The notes beneath the pieces are model-generated. The model saw only the letters and a list, made by a program, of their open reading frames with translations. It made no database searches and was not told the origin of the DNA. Shown one piece after another: positions 51,508 through 60,021 of a stretch of 64,000 bases of DNA (the stretch's first letter is position 1; each line of letters begins with the position of its first letter). Origin of the DNA: Hymenobacter cheonanensis (lineage in GTDB: Bacteria > Bacteroidota > Bacteroidia > Cytophagales > Hymenobacteraceae); assembly GCF_030581075.1 (NCBI RefSeq), contig NZ_JAUQSW010000003.1, positions 1 through 64,000 of the forward strand, given 5' to 3'. The position numbers were made by a program, and so were the translations under genes.

Positions 51508-54270
51508 TTAGAAGCGGAAATTGTAGGTAACCGTCGGGATGGGAGCGCCAAAAATGGCTAGCTGATAGCCGTTTATGTTGCCGTTCTCCGACTTGTAATA
51601 CACCGAATAGGGATTCTTGCGGCCGGTCAGGTTGTACACGCCCACCGTCCAGGAGCTGTGGAAGGGCCGGTGCACCTTGTGGCTGCCCTCGATATTGAGG
51701 GCCAGGTCGAGGCGGAAGTAATCGGGCACGCGGTAGGCATTGCGGTCCGAGTAAAAGATGCGCAGCGTGTTGTTCAGGTAGTACTTCGCAATGGGCAGCG
51801 TGATGGGCCGGCCGGTGCTGTAGTTGAAGTTGAGCGAGGTGCTGAAGCGGCGGCTGAAGCGGTAGTTGCCTACCAACGTCACATCGTGGGGCTTGTCGTA
51901 GTTGCTAGGGTACCAGTTGCCGCCGTTTACTTGGTCGGTAGCGGTGTTCACCTGCACCAGGGTGCGCGAATAGGTGTAGCTCAGCCAGCCATTTACCTTG
52001 CCCGCCGACTTGCGGATGGTGGCCTCCACGCCGTAGGCCCGGCCGGTGGCATTCACCACGTCGGTTTCGAGGTGGTGGTTGAGAATGAGCACCGCGCCGC
52101 TTTTGTAATCCACAAAGTCGCGGGTCGATTTGTAGTACACTTCCACCGAAGTTTCCACCACGTTGTGCTTGAAATTGTGGTAGTAGCCGAGCGAAACCTG
52201 GTCGCCCACCTGCGGGCGGATGTAGGGGTCGCTCAGCTTCCAGGTATCGGTGGGCGACATGGCGGCCGTGTTCGACAACTGGTGAATGTACTGGCGCATG
52301 CGGTTCAGGCTGGCCTTCACCGAGGCGTTTTCGGAAAGCGAGTAGCGGGCCGACAGCCGCCACTCGGGCCCCTGGTACGTTTGGATAACCTTGCCCGCGC
52401 TGTAGCTGGTAACGCCGCTCACCGTGCTTTCGGCCCGCGACACGCCGGGCAAGTAGTCGTTTATGGCGCGCGGCCCCAGCGCGTTGTAGAGCGAGTAGCG
52501 CAGGCCGGCCTCCACCGAAAAGCGGGGCGTCACGTCGAAGCGGTCGGCCACGTAGAGGGCGCTTTCCAGCGCTTGCTCGCGGGGCAGCACATCGGGGGCC
52601 ACCAGCGAGGCCGTGCCCACCGGCGTGAGCCCGCCCGGCGAGATATGATACAAAATGGAGCTGCCGCCAAACGTGACCGTGTGCCGCGCATCGTGGAAAT
52701 AGCTGAAATCGGCCTGCAAGCCGCCCTGGTTGAGCGCGTAGGCGAAAAGCGAGGCATTCACGGGGTTGCGCTCGCTCGAATTACTAAACTGGTACTGGCT
52801 GAACGTGCCGGTGAGCACCCCGTAGAGCCGGTTGCTGAGGCTGTGCTTCCACTTGAGGCTGCCAGCCACGTTGCGGTAGGTAAAGACCGTGTCGCTAGCT
52901 AGCCGAAAGCGGTCGTGGCTGAGGTAGGCGCTGGCATAAAGCGAGTTCTTCTCGTCGAGGTCGTAGCTGAGCTGGGCGCTCAGGTCATAAAATGAGGCGG
53001 CGCTGTTCTTGAGGCTGGCGTCGGGCACGAGGTGCAGCAGCCAGTCGGAATACGAGGTGCGGCCACTCACCAAAAACGAGCCCTTGTCCTTCACCAGTGG
53101 CCCTTCAAAGGATAAGCGGCTCGTGAGCGGACCAATGCCGCCCGCACCCCCAAACTTTTTCCGGTTGCCTTCGCGCGTCACGATGTCGAGCACCGAGGCT
53201 AGCCGCCCGCCGTAGCGCGCCGGAATGGCGCTCTTGTACAGCTCTACCGACTTCAGCACGTCGGGGTTAAAGGCCGAGAAGAAGCCGAACAAGTGCGACG
53301 GGTTGTAAATGGTGGCGTCGTTGAACAGAATCAGGTTCTGGTCGGTGTTGCCGCCGCGCACGCTCATGCCGGTGCTGCCTTCGCCCACCGATTTCACACC
53401 CGGCAGCGTGAGTACTACCCGCAAAATATCGGCCTCGCCAAACGCGGTGGGCACCTGGCGTATCGTTTTGATGTCCAGCTTTTCCACCCCCATCTGGGTA
53501 CTGGTTACGTTCTTGTCTTTTTCGGCTTCTATCACTACTTCCTTCAAGCGCGCTACCTCTTCCTCGGCGTCAATGTCCAGCTTGCCGCTGGCCCGCAGCA
53601 CCAGCTGCCGCCGGGCATTCTTAATGCCCAGGCCCCGAATGTGCAGCGTGTAGCGCCCCACCGGCAGCGTGAGGGCAAACGCCCCAAACTGGTCGGTGGA
53701 GGCGCCCACTGTGGGCGACTCTACATACACCGACACGCCCACGAGCGGCTCGCCCGATTTGGCATCGCGCACGCGGCCCACCAGCGTGGCCTTGCCGCTA
53801 GCCGGGGCCGGCTGGCCCGCCCCCACCTCGTAAACCTTGGTGGCCGAGGTGCTGCCGGGCCGCGCCGCGCTACCGGGGCTAGCCAGTAGGTCGACGTCGG
53901 GGTCGGGAACATCGGCCGGCGGCACGTCAAAAAAGATGCTGCTCAGGCGCGTTTCGAGGCCGGGCGCGGCCGTCACAAATACGTGGTTTGCGGCATCGAC
54001 GCTGGCTACCAGCTGGCTGCCGGCCAGCGCCTGCTTCAGCACTTGTGCTAGGGGCTGCTCTGTCACGGCCAGCGTCACCGTCAGGCTATCAACCTTGGCC
54101 GGGTCAAAGTAAAAGCGATAGGGCGTAGTAGCTTCTATTTGCCGCACAAACTGCTCGAAGCGCAGGTGCTCGAAGCGCCCGCTGACGAGCGGCTCGGCCT
54201 GCTGCCCGTAGCCGCGCAAGCTGTGGGCCACCAGTAATAGTAAGAAAAACAGCCGGTAATAAAAGCGCAT
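51508..54270 (-). CDS. TonB-dependent receptor with STN and carboxypeptidase-like domains
   Basis: This 920-residue outer-membrane transporter has, in order: a signal peptide; an STN domain (about 36-100, FEQFVRQIEATTPYRFYFDP); a CarboxypepD_reg-like beta-sandwich (about 165-245, TLVGRVRDAKSGEPLVGVSV); a plug (about 265-400, VRGGNTDQNLILFNDATIYN); and a 22-strand barrel ending in TYNFRF. The STN domain usually contacts a FecR-type anti-sigma factor, but no FecR gene is adjacent. An ECF sigma factor lies 3 kb away on the same strand without a FecR. The substrate is unknown. It forms an operon with DUF4249 and MG2-like genes downstream and an unknown exported protein upstream. Confidence 0.94.
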   Translation of the reverse strand: MRFYYRLFFLLLLVAHSLRGYGQQAEPLVSGRFEHLRFEQFVRQIEATTPYRFYFDPAKVDSLTVTLAVTEQPLAQVLKQALAGSQLVASVDAANHVFVTAAPGLETRLSSIFFDVPPADVPDPDVDLLASPGSAARPGSTSATKVYEVGAGQPAPASGKATLVGRVRDAKSGEPLVGVSVYVESPTVGASTDQFGAFALTLPVGRYTLHIRGLGIKNARRQLVLRASGKLDIDAEEEVARLKEVVIEAEKDKNVTSTQMGVEKLDIKTIRQVPTAFGEADILRVVLTLPGVKSVGEGSTGMSVRGGNTDQNLILFNDATIYNPSHLFGFFSAFNPDVLKSVELYKSAIPARYGGRLASVLDIVTREGNRKKFGGAGGIGPLTSRLSFEGPLVKDKGSFLVSGRTSYSDWLLHLVPDASLKNSAASFYDLSAQLSYDLDEKNSLYASAYLSHDRFRLASDTVFTYRNVAGSLKWKHSLSNRLYGVLTGTFSQYQFSNSSERNPVNASLFAYALNQGGLQADFSYFHDARHTVTFGGSSILYHISPGGLTPVGTASLVAPDVLPREQALESALYVADRFDVTPRFSVEAGLRYSLYNALGPRAINDYLPGVSRAESTVSGVTSYSAGKVIQTYQGPEWRLSARYSLSENASVKASLNRMRQYIHQLSNTAAMSPTDTWKLSDPYIRPQVGDQVSLGYYHNFKHNVVETSVEVYYKSTRDFVDYKSGAVLILNHHLETDVVNATGRAYGVEATIRKSAGKVNGWLSYTYSRTLVQVNTATDQVNGGNWYPSNYDKPHDVTLVGNYRFSRRFSTSLNFNYSTGRPITLPIAKYYLNNTLRIFYSDRNAYRVPDYFRLDLALNIEGSHKVHRPFHSSWTVGVYNLTGRKNPYSVYYKSENGNINGYQLAIFGAPIPTVTYNFRF

Positions 54271-54319
54271 AGGCGTGCGTGAATGCCAGGGACATAGAAA
54301 ACTGCTGCTAGGCTACTTG

Positions 54320-55063
54320 TCAGTAAGCCAGGCTATTGTAGTGCGTGAGCAGGGTGGTAAGGGCGCGCTCCCGGTAGCCTTCCTTGAAGGAAAGATGCTG
54401 GCTGCGCGCAAACCGCTGCAAGTCGGCTTTGTGCGCCGGGAAGAGCGCGGTAACGTCTTTGAGCTTAGCTACTTCCTGGTAGGTATCGTGCTGCTGCACA
54501 AAAAACCGGACGGTTTCGACGAAGCTGCCTTCCATGCCCTGCTGGGTGGGCTGCTCGTAGCTGCGCTTGGTGTGGCGGGCCAGCAGCCGGGCCGGGCCGT
54601 CGGCCAGCAGGTCGTAGAAGCCGGTGCGCACCTGTGGGTTGGTGAGCGAGTCGGTAACGAGCCGCACAAAATGGTGCCCGTCTAGCGTGAAGGCGGCCAC
54701 TTTTTCGGGTACCAGCTGCAGGGCAATGGCCCGGCTTGGGGGCTGCACCACCACTTGGTCGTGCTGGCAGTCGTAGCGCATGGGCACCGCCTCAAAGTAA
54801 AAGCCATCGTAGTGCAGGCTGCCCATTTTAACCTCCGGAGAAGGAAAAAACGGGTTGCCCTGCACGTAGGGCTTCGTGCGGTTGATATAGTCGGTGCCGC
54901 TGAGCAGGCGCGACTCGGTGGCGGTGGCAGCGGCGTAGCGTTGGGTGGCCATCTGCATGGCCAGCCGTAGCTGGCTGCTATCGGCCGCCAGGGTCTGGGC
55001 CTGGGTGCGCTGGGGAAGGGCTAGCCAAACGAGCAGCAGGCCAAGAAAAGCTGCGATTTTCAT
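54320..55063 (-). CDS. Exported protein of unknown function, first gene of the TonB operon
   Basis: This 247-residue product has a signal peptide (MKIAAFLGLLLVWLALPQRTQAQ). The mature part has helix-rich ends and a central beta region (MGSLHYDGFYFEAVPMRYDCQHDQVVVQP). One cysteine is present and no domain was recognised. It is 49 bp upstream of the receptor gene and on the same strand. By context it belongs to the same uptake system. Related unnamed genes often sit beside DUF4249/TonB pairs in this group, as far as I recall. Confidence 0.7.
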   Translation of the reverse strand: MKIAAFLGLLLVWLALPQRTQAQTLAADSSQLRLAMQMATQRYAAATATESRLLSGTDYINRTKPYVQGNPFFPSPEVKMGSLHYDGFYFEAVPMRYDCQHDQVVVQPPSRAIALQLVPEKVAAFTLDGHHFVRLVTDSLTNPQVRTGFYDLLADGPARLLARHTKRSYEQPTQQGMEGSFVETVRFFVQQHDTYQEVAKLKDVTALFPAHKADLQRFARSQHLSFKEGYRERALTTLLTHYNSLAY

Positions 55064-55169
55064 AAAGAACTCAGAAAACCAAAGCTACTACGCTGAGTAT
55101 GTAGTTGTATTGCCGGGCCAGCAAACGGGGCGCCGCCCCGACCTTTGCGGCTAGCCCGCCCCCACGCTT

Positions 55170-56366
55170 ATGAAAAGACTCTTCTCCCGCCTGCTTACCC
55201 GGTTGGGGCGAAGAGCTGCCCGCGCGCCGGTCACGTTGCAGCTCACCAGCGTGCCAGCCAATACGCCGGCCGGGGCCACTATTTACCTCACGGGCTCAGT
55301 TAATGGCTGGACCACCGACGACCCGGCCTGCGCGTTCTCTTTCGACCCTGGCACGGGCAGCTACTTCCTCACGCTGCCGCCCGGCCGGGGCACGCTCGAC
55401 TATAAATTTTGCCGGGGCAGCTGGGCCACCATCGAAACCGATGCCGAAAACCGCGCCGTGCCCAACCGCCGCTACCTCTACGGCCAGGGCCCGCGCGTGG
55501 TGGCGCAGCAGGTGCTGAATTGGGAGGACCAGGGCGGCATCATTCCGCCCCGCCAGCATTCGGCTTCGCCTAATGTGCACATCCTCAGCCCCGAGTTTGC
55601 CATGCCGCAGCTGCGGCGCACGCGCCGGGTGTGGGTGTACCTGCCGCCCGGCTACGCCGAAGGGGCTAGCCGCTACCCGGTACTCTATCTGCAAGATGGT
55701 CAGAATGTGTTTGACCAATACACGTCGTTCGCCGGCGAGTGGGGCGTAGATGAGACGCTGGACGCCCTGGCCGCCCGCGGCCAGGACCTGGGCGGCTGCC
55801 TCGTGGTGGCCGTAGACAACAGCAGCCAGCACCGCCTCGCTGAGTACTCGCCCTGGCGTAACCCGCGCACCGGCCGCGGCGGCGAGGGCGGCCAATACGT
55901 TGATTTCCTAGTCGATACGCTCAAGCCTTACATCGACCACCACTACCGCACCCGGCCCGGGCGGGAGACTACCGGCATTCTGGGCTCCAGCATGGGCGGG
56001 CTGCTGGCCACCTACGCGGCGCTGCGCTACCCGGCGGTGTTTGGGCGGGTGGGCGTGTTTTCACCGGCCTACTGGTTTGCCGGGCCAGCGCTGCTAGGCT
56101 ACCTCAAGCAGCAAAAGCCCCGGCCCGATACCCGCTGGTACTTTGTGTGCGGCGCCCAAGAAGGCCCCTCCATGGCCCCGCTGATGACGGCCGTGCACGA
56201 TGCCTTAGGGGCCGCCGGGGTACCTGGCACCAACCTAAGCTGCCAGGTGCTGGCCGATGGCCAGCACGCCGAGTGGTTTTGGCAGCGCGAGTTTGCGGCT
56301 GCCTACCGCTGGCTTTTTGCAGATTTACCCACCGCCGCTAGCCCCTCGGCCACCACTTTGGGGTAG
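55170..56366 (+). CDS. Esterase of the Fes/D family with an N-terminal CBM-like domain
   Basis: This 398-residue protein has an N-terminal starch-binding-like beta-sandwich (about 20-115, GATIYLTGSVNGWTTDDP), then an alpha/beta hydrolase domain of the PF00756 esterase type. RRVWVYLPPGYAEGASRYPV is its usual start. The nucleophile is in GILGSSMGGLL, and the His is likely in ADGQHAEWFW. No signal peptide is clear. Relatives include enterochelin esterases, feruloyl esterases and acetylxylan esterases; the substrate is not evident. Its last 64 bases overlap the convergent nth gene. Confidence 0.88.
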   Translation: MKRLFSRLLTRLGRRAARAPVTLQLTSVPANTPAGATIYLTGSVNGWTTDDPACAFSFDPGTGSYFLTLPPGRGTLDYKFCRGSWATIETDAENRAVPNRRYLYGQGPRVVAQQVLNWEDQGGIIPPRQHSASPNVHILSPEFAMPQLRRTRRVWVYLPPGYAEGASRYPVLYLQDGQNVFDQYTSFAGEWGVDETLDALAARGQDLGGCLVVAVDNSSQHRLAEYSPWRNPRTGRGGEGGQYVDFLVDTLKPYIDHHYRTRPGRETTGILGSSMGGLLATYAALRYPAVFGRVGVFSPAYWFAGPALLGYLKQQKPRPDTRWYFVCGAQEGPSMAPLMTAVHDALGAAGVPGTNLSCQVLADGQHAEWFWQREFAAAYRWLFADLPTAASPSATTLG

Positions 56367-56989
56367 TAGGCGCAAAAATCGGTGAGCGGGCAGGCGCTGC
56401 ACTTGGGCGAGCGCGCCACGCAGATGTAGCGCCCGTGCAAAATCAGCCAGTGGTGGGCCTTCGGAATGACTTCCTGCGGAATGTATTTCACCAGCCCCTT
56501 CTCCACGGCCAGGGGCGTGGTGGCCGTTTTGGGCACCAGCCCCAGCCGGTGCGACACCCGGAACACGTGCGTGTCCACGGCCATTGCGGGTTGGTTATAA
56601 ATCACTGATACCACCACATTGGCCGTTTTGCGGCCCACGCCGGGCAGGCGCTGCAGCTCCTCAATGGTGCTGGGCACCTCGCCGCCAAACTCCTCCGTCA
56701 GCAGGCGGCCTAGCCCGGCCAGGTGCTTGGCCTTGTTGTTGGGGTACGATACGCTGCGGATAAACGGGAAAATATCGTCGGCCGTGGCCGCACCCAGCTC
56801 GGCGGCCGTCGGAAACTGCGCCAGCAGCGCGGGCATCACTTGGTTCACGCGCTTGTCGGTACACTGGGCGCTCAGCACCACGGCCACTATCAGCTCGTAG
56901 GGGTTGCGGTAGGCCAGCTCGGTTTTCGGCTCCGGAAAATTAGACGTGAAGTAGTCGAGAAAGCGGCGAAACCGTTCGGGGCGAGTCAT
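56303..56989 (-). CDS. nth: Endonuclease III
   Basis: This 228-residue bifunctional glycosylase/AP lyase removes oxidised pyrimidines. The helix-hairpin-helix LPGVGRKTANVV carries the catalytic Lys, and AVDTHVFRVSHRLG the Asp. The 4Fe-4S cluster motif is C-x6-C-x2-C-x5-C near the C terminus (CVARSPKCSACPLTDFC). It has a slightly long tail after the cluster (about 21 residues) that overlaps the esterase gene on the other strand. It is a single gene; a palindromic repeat lies upstream. Confidence 0.97.
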   Translation of the reverse strand: MTRPERFRRFLDYFTSNFPEPKTELAYRNPYELIVAVVLSAQCTDKRVNQVMPALLAQFPTAAELGAATADDIFPFIRSVSYPNNKAKHLAGLGRLLTEEFGGEVPSTIEELQRLPGVGRKTANVVVSVIYNQPAMAVDTHVFRVSHRLGLVPKTATTPLAVEKGLVKYIPQEVIPKAHHWLILHGRYICVARSPKCSACPLTDFCAYYPKVVAEGLAAVGKSAKSQR

Positions 56990-57037
56990 GGCAAAATAGA
57001 AACCAGCTCCAAGAGGCTGTCAAACAAATTTAAGCGA

Positions 57038-57143
57038 AAAAGCCGTCATGCTGAGCTTGTCGAAGCATCTTGCCAGTGCCGCTAGGGTTGCTAACCCAAC
57101 GATACGAGCAAGATGCTTCGACAAGCTCAGCATGACGGCTTTT
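57038..57143. repeat. Palindromic repeat, family B
   Basis: Perfect 36-bp inverted arms (57038-57073 and 57108-57143) separated by 34 bp, with the core TGAGCTTGTCGAAGCA also found at 34542-34617. It sits between nth and the small partner of the sigma factor, all on the minus strand, where it would act as a terminator of the sigma operon. Confidence 0.88.
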
Positions 57144-57166
57144 ATTTGTAAAGCCGACGAGGCAGC

Positions 57167-57391
57167 CTAGCGCATAAACGTGCGCGAGTACTGCAAAATG
57201 GCCGCCGTGGTAGCGGGGCGCGGGGCGCGGGCCAGGTGGTCGAGGGTGCGCTGGGCCAGCAGCAGGTCGGCGCAGGTAGCTGCTAGCTCGGGGTCGTGCA
57301 GCAAGGCATCCTCGACCTCGTGCTGCTCATCAGCTGGCAATTCGTTGTACACGTAGCGAAGCAACGTCGGGTGGGGTAAGGTTTGAATCAT
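57167..57391 (-). CDS. Small protein overlapping an ECF sigma factor (candidate anti-sigma or regulator)
   Basis: This 74-residue acidic helical protein (MIQTLPHPTLLRYVYNELPA...) has no TM segment and no zinc-binding HxxxCxxC motif. Its start at 57391 lies inside the 3' end of the sigma factor gene (62-bp overlap), in another frame, so translation is probably coupled. A longer reading starting at 57439 would be more buried in the sigma gene and is less likely. Similar short ORFs after ECF genes occur in other Bacteroidota, as I recall. The function is unknown. Confidence 0.75.
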   Translation of the reverse strand: MIQTLPHPTLLRYVYNELPADEQHEVEDALLHDPELAATCADLLLAQRTLDHLARAPRPATTAAILQYSRTFMR

Positions 57392-57965
57392 AAAGGAGCG
57401 AATAGGCGGCCATTTTTTTCCGCAGGTTGATGAGAGCATAACGCATGCGGCCCAGCGCGGTATTGATGCTCACGCCCGTGGCATCGGCTATTTCCTGAAA
57501 GCTCATGTCGCCGTAGTGGCGCATCAGCAATACTTCTTTCTGGGCAGCGGGTAGTTCCTGAATGAGTTGGCGTAGGTGCGCGTGGCTTTCTTCGCGACCC
57601 AGCACATCGTCGGCCGACTCCTCTGAAAGGTGTAACGAATTAGCTAGCCCCATGTTGTCATCGAGGCTGGTTTGGGGCGCTCTTTTTGCGCGCCGAAAGG
57701 CGTCGATGGCCAAATTGTGGGCAATGCGGCACAGCCACGAGCCAAATTTGCCTTCGTCCTGGTAGCGCCCGCTCTTGAGGGTGTGGATGGCCTTGATAAA
57801 GGTGTCCTGGGTGAGGTCGTCGGCCAGGTCTTCGTCGCGCACTACCAGTTGAATGGTCGTGTACACCCGCGCCTGATAGCGCTGGAGCAGCTGGGCAAAG
57901 GCGGCTTCGCGGCCGGCCAGGTAGAGGTCGATGAGCGCGGAGTCGCTCGGCTGCAGGGGTTCCAT
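57330..57965 (-). CDS. ECF-type RNA polymerase sigma factor
   Basis: This 211-residue sigma factor has region 2 at about 20-92 (FAQLLQRYQARVYTTIQLVV; DLTQDTFIKAI; GSWLCRIAHNLAIDAFRR) and region 4 at about 133-187 (LPAAQKEVLLMRHYGDMSFQ; IADATGVSINTALGRMRYA). Both are intact. The linker is acidic. It has a 25-residue tail beyond region 4, the part overlapped by the next ORF. No FecR-type anti-sigma gene is adjacent. Its targets are unknown. Confidence 0.94.
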   Translation of the reverse strand: MEPLQPSDSALIDLYLAGREAAFAQLLQRYQARVYTTIQLVVRDEDLADDLTQDTFIKAIHTLKSGRYQDEGKFGSWLCRIAHNLAIDAFRRAKRAPQTSLDDNMGLANSLHLSEESADDVLGREESHAHLRQLIQELPAAQKEVLLMRHYGDMSFQEIADATGVSINTALGRMRYALINLRKKMAAYSLLYDSNLTPPDVASLRVQRIAS

Positions 57966-58228
57966 AAAGAACTACGGGTTATGAGGGAACGTAGAGCTTT
58001 TGGTCGATAGTGTGCAGCGTTAAGAAAAAAAGGGGAGTGAATAGCGAGTGAAGCCGCCATAATCGAGCCAAATGTAGCAGCCGACGCCCGAATTTTACAA
58101 CTACGGCGGGCCGCGGCGCAAACTATTTTTTGAGTTTCAGTGCAGTAGGCGACTTGCCCAGCTAGCCCAGCCGTTAACCAGCATCCGGCGGGCGCGTAGT
58201 ACTAGGCCTATCCGCTACCTTACCCGCC

Positions 58229-58942
58229 ATGACCACCTACCTCGCCCTGCACTACTGGGCCGGCTCCGGCCGCGAATTTGAGCCGCTGCTGCCGCTGCTG
58301 CCCCCGGGCACCCGCCTGCTAGCCCCCGACCTGCCGGGCTTTGGCAACCAGGCCGCGCCGGCGGGCTTCGACTACTCAGTGGCCAGCTACGCCGACTGGG
58401 TAGCGCAGTATGTTGAACAGCAGCAGTTGGTTGATTATCATATTATTGGCCATAGTATGAGCGGTAAAGTAGCTATGTTGCTGGCCGCCCGCCGCCCTGC
58501 CGGCTTGCGTAGCCTGCTGCTGCTGTCGCCCTCGCCGCCCACGCCCGAGCCGATGAGCGACGCCGACCGAGCCGCTAGCCTGGCCGCCTACGGCCAACCT
58601 GCCGAGGCCGAAAAGACGTTTAATAAAATTACCCGAATTCCGCTCAGCAATGCGCAGCACGCACAAGTAGTAGCCGACAACCTGCGCACCACCCAGGCCG
58701 CCTGGGATGCCTGGTTGCTGCACGGCTCGCGCGAGGATATTTCGGGCGAGCTAGCCACCATAGAAGTGCCCTGCCGCTTACTAGTGGGCGAAAACGACCA
58801 GGCCATTTCGCCCGCAGTGCAACGCCAGCAAACGCTGCCGCGGCTGCCCCCGGGCACCATGATGGCCGTAGTGCCCGGTGCCGGGCACCTGCTGCCGCTG
58901 GAAGCCCCGGAAGAGGTGTTGAAAGGTCAGTACCTTACTTAA
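58229..58942 (+). CDS. Alpha/beta hydrolase
   Basis: This 237-residue cytosolic hydrolase has the oxyanion segment LHYWAGSGREF, nucleophile in IGHSMSGKVAM (Ser at about 76), the acid in VGENDQAI and the His in PGAGHLLPLE. The fold matches carboxylesterase/MhpC-type enzymes. The substrate is unknown. It is 8 bp upstream of the GH43 gene and probably cotranscribed. Confidence 0.9.
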   Translation: MTTYLALHYWAGSGREFEPLLPLLPPGTRLLAPDLPGFGNQAAPAGFDYSVASYADWVAQYVEQQQLVDYHIIGHSMSGKVAMLLAARRPAGLRSLLLLSPSPPTPEPMSDADRAASLAAYGQPAEAEKTFNKITRIPLSNAQHAQVVADNLRTTQAAWDAWLLHGSREDISGELATIEVPCRLLVGENDQAISPAVQRQQTLPRLPPGTMMAVVPGAGHLLPLEAPEEVLKGQYLT

Positions 58943-58950
58943 TCTGTCCT

Positions 58951-60021
58951 ATGAATCCTGCCCCATCCGCGAAGACGCTGCTGCCAGCCACCTACCAGAA
59001 CCCGGTGCTGGATACCGACTTTCCGGACCCTAGCGTAGTGCTAGCGCCCGATGGCTACTACTATGCCTACGCCACCCAAACCCGCTATCAGGGGCAGATT
59101 CTAAATATTCAGGTGGCCCGCTCGCGCGACCTTATGGCCTGGGAACACCTCGGCGACGCCCTGCCGGCCAAGCCCGCTTGGGCCGCCGCCAGCCAGCGCT
59201 TCTGGGCCCCCGACGTGAGCCGCCACGCCGATGGCCGCTACCTGCTTTACTTTTCGGCGCAGCCCAACGACCCCGCGGCCGGCATGTGCCTGGGCGTAGC
59301 CGTGGCGCAGCAGCCCACCGGCCCTTTTGTGGATAGTGGCCGGCCCCTGCTGGCCGGCGGCCCCGGCTTTGAAGATATTGACCCCATGCAGTTTGTTGAC
59401 GACGCTACCGGGCAGTTACTGCTGTTCTGGGGCTCGGGCTTTGGGCCGCTGCGCGTGCGGGCCTTGGCGGCCGATGGGCTCGGCTTTGCGCCGGGCAGCG
59501 CGGCGGAGATAATCGTACCCCCCCGGCTAGCCACCGACTATGCTTCCTACGGCTACCTTATTGAGGGCAGTTGGGTGCACTACCGGGCGGGCTGGTACTA
59601 CCTCTTTTACTCGGGCGATAACTGTTGCGGGCCCGATGCCCACTACGCCGTGCTGGTGGCCCGCGCCCGCCACGCCACCGGCCCCTACGAAACCCTAGCC
59701 GAAGCCACTGGCACGGCGGGTACCATTCTTACCGGCAATCAGCGCTGGCTGGCGCCCGGCCACAACTGCCTCGTGACCGATGCCGCGGGCCAGGACTGGC
59801 TGCTCTACCACGCCATCGACCAGCGCCAGCCCACCTTCGATGCCATCAACGATGAGCAGGGCTACTCGCGCCGCGTGCTGCTGCTTGATAAAGTGGTGTA
59901 TGACGAAGATGGCTGGCCGCACGTGGGCACGCCTAGTACCGAGCCCCACCCGGGGCCCGTGTGGCCTGGCCACCAGGCCGGCGCCGGCTATTCGAGCGAG
60001 CGGCCCCGGAACAGGATGTAG
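58951..60021 (+). CDS. GH43 family glycoside hydrolase
   Basis: This 356-residue five-bladed beta-propeller enzyme has the catalytic base in TDFPDPSVV, the pKa-modulating Asp in DIDPMQFVDD and the acid Glu in LIEGSWVHYR. Members act on arabinans, xylans or arabinoxylan side chains. No signal peptide is seen, so it would act on imported oligosaccharides. It shares an operon with the alpha/beta hydrolase, which may remove ester groups. Its 3' end overlaps the convergent patatin gene by 34 bp. Confidence 0.92.
   Translation: MNPAPSAKTLLPATYQNPVLDTDFPDPSVVLAPDGYYYAYATQTRYQGQILNIQVARSRDLMAWEHLGDALPAKPAWAAASQRFWAPDVSRHADGRYLLYFSAQPNDPAAGMCLGVAVAQQPTGPFVDSGRPLLAGGPGFEDIDPMQFVDDATGQLLLFWGSGFGPLRVRALAADGLGFAPGSAAEIIVPPRLATDYASYGYLIEGSWVHYRAGWYYLFYSGDNCCGPDAHYAVLVARARHATGPYETLAEATGTAGTILTGNQRWLAPGHNCLVTDAAGQDWLLYHAIDQRQPTFDAINDEQGYSRRVLLLDKVVYDEDGWPHVGTPSTEPHPGPVWPGHQAGAGYSSERPRNRM

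Noticed and set aside
51658..52902. 414-codon plus-strand ORF
   Set aside because: Antisense shadow of the TonB receptor; stop-poor because of GC-rich codon use.
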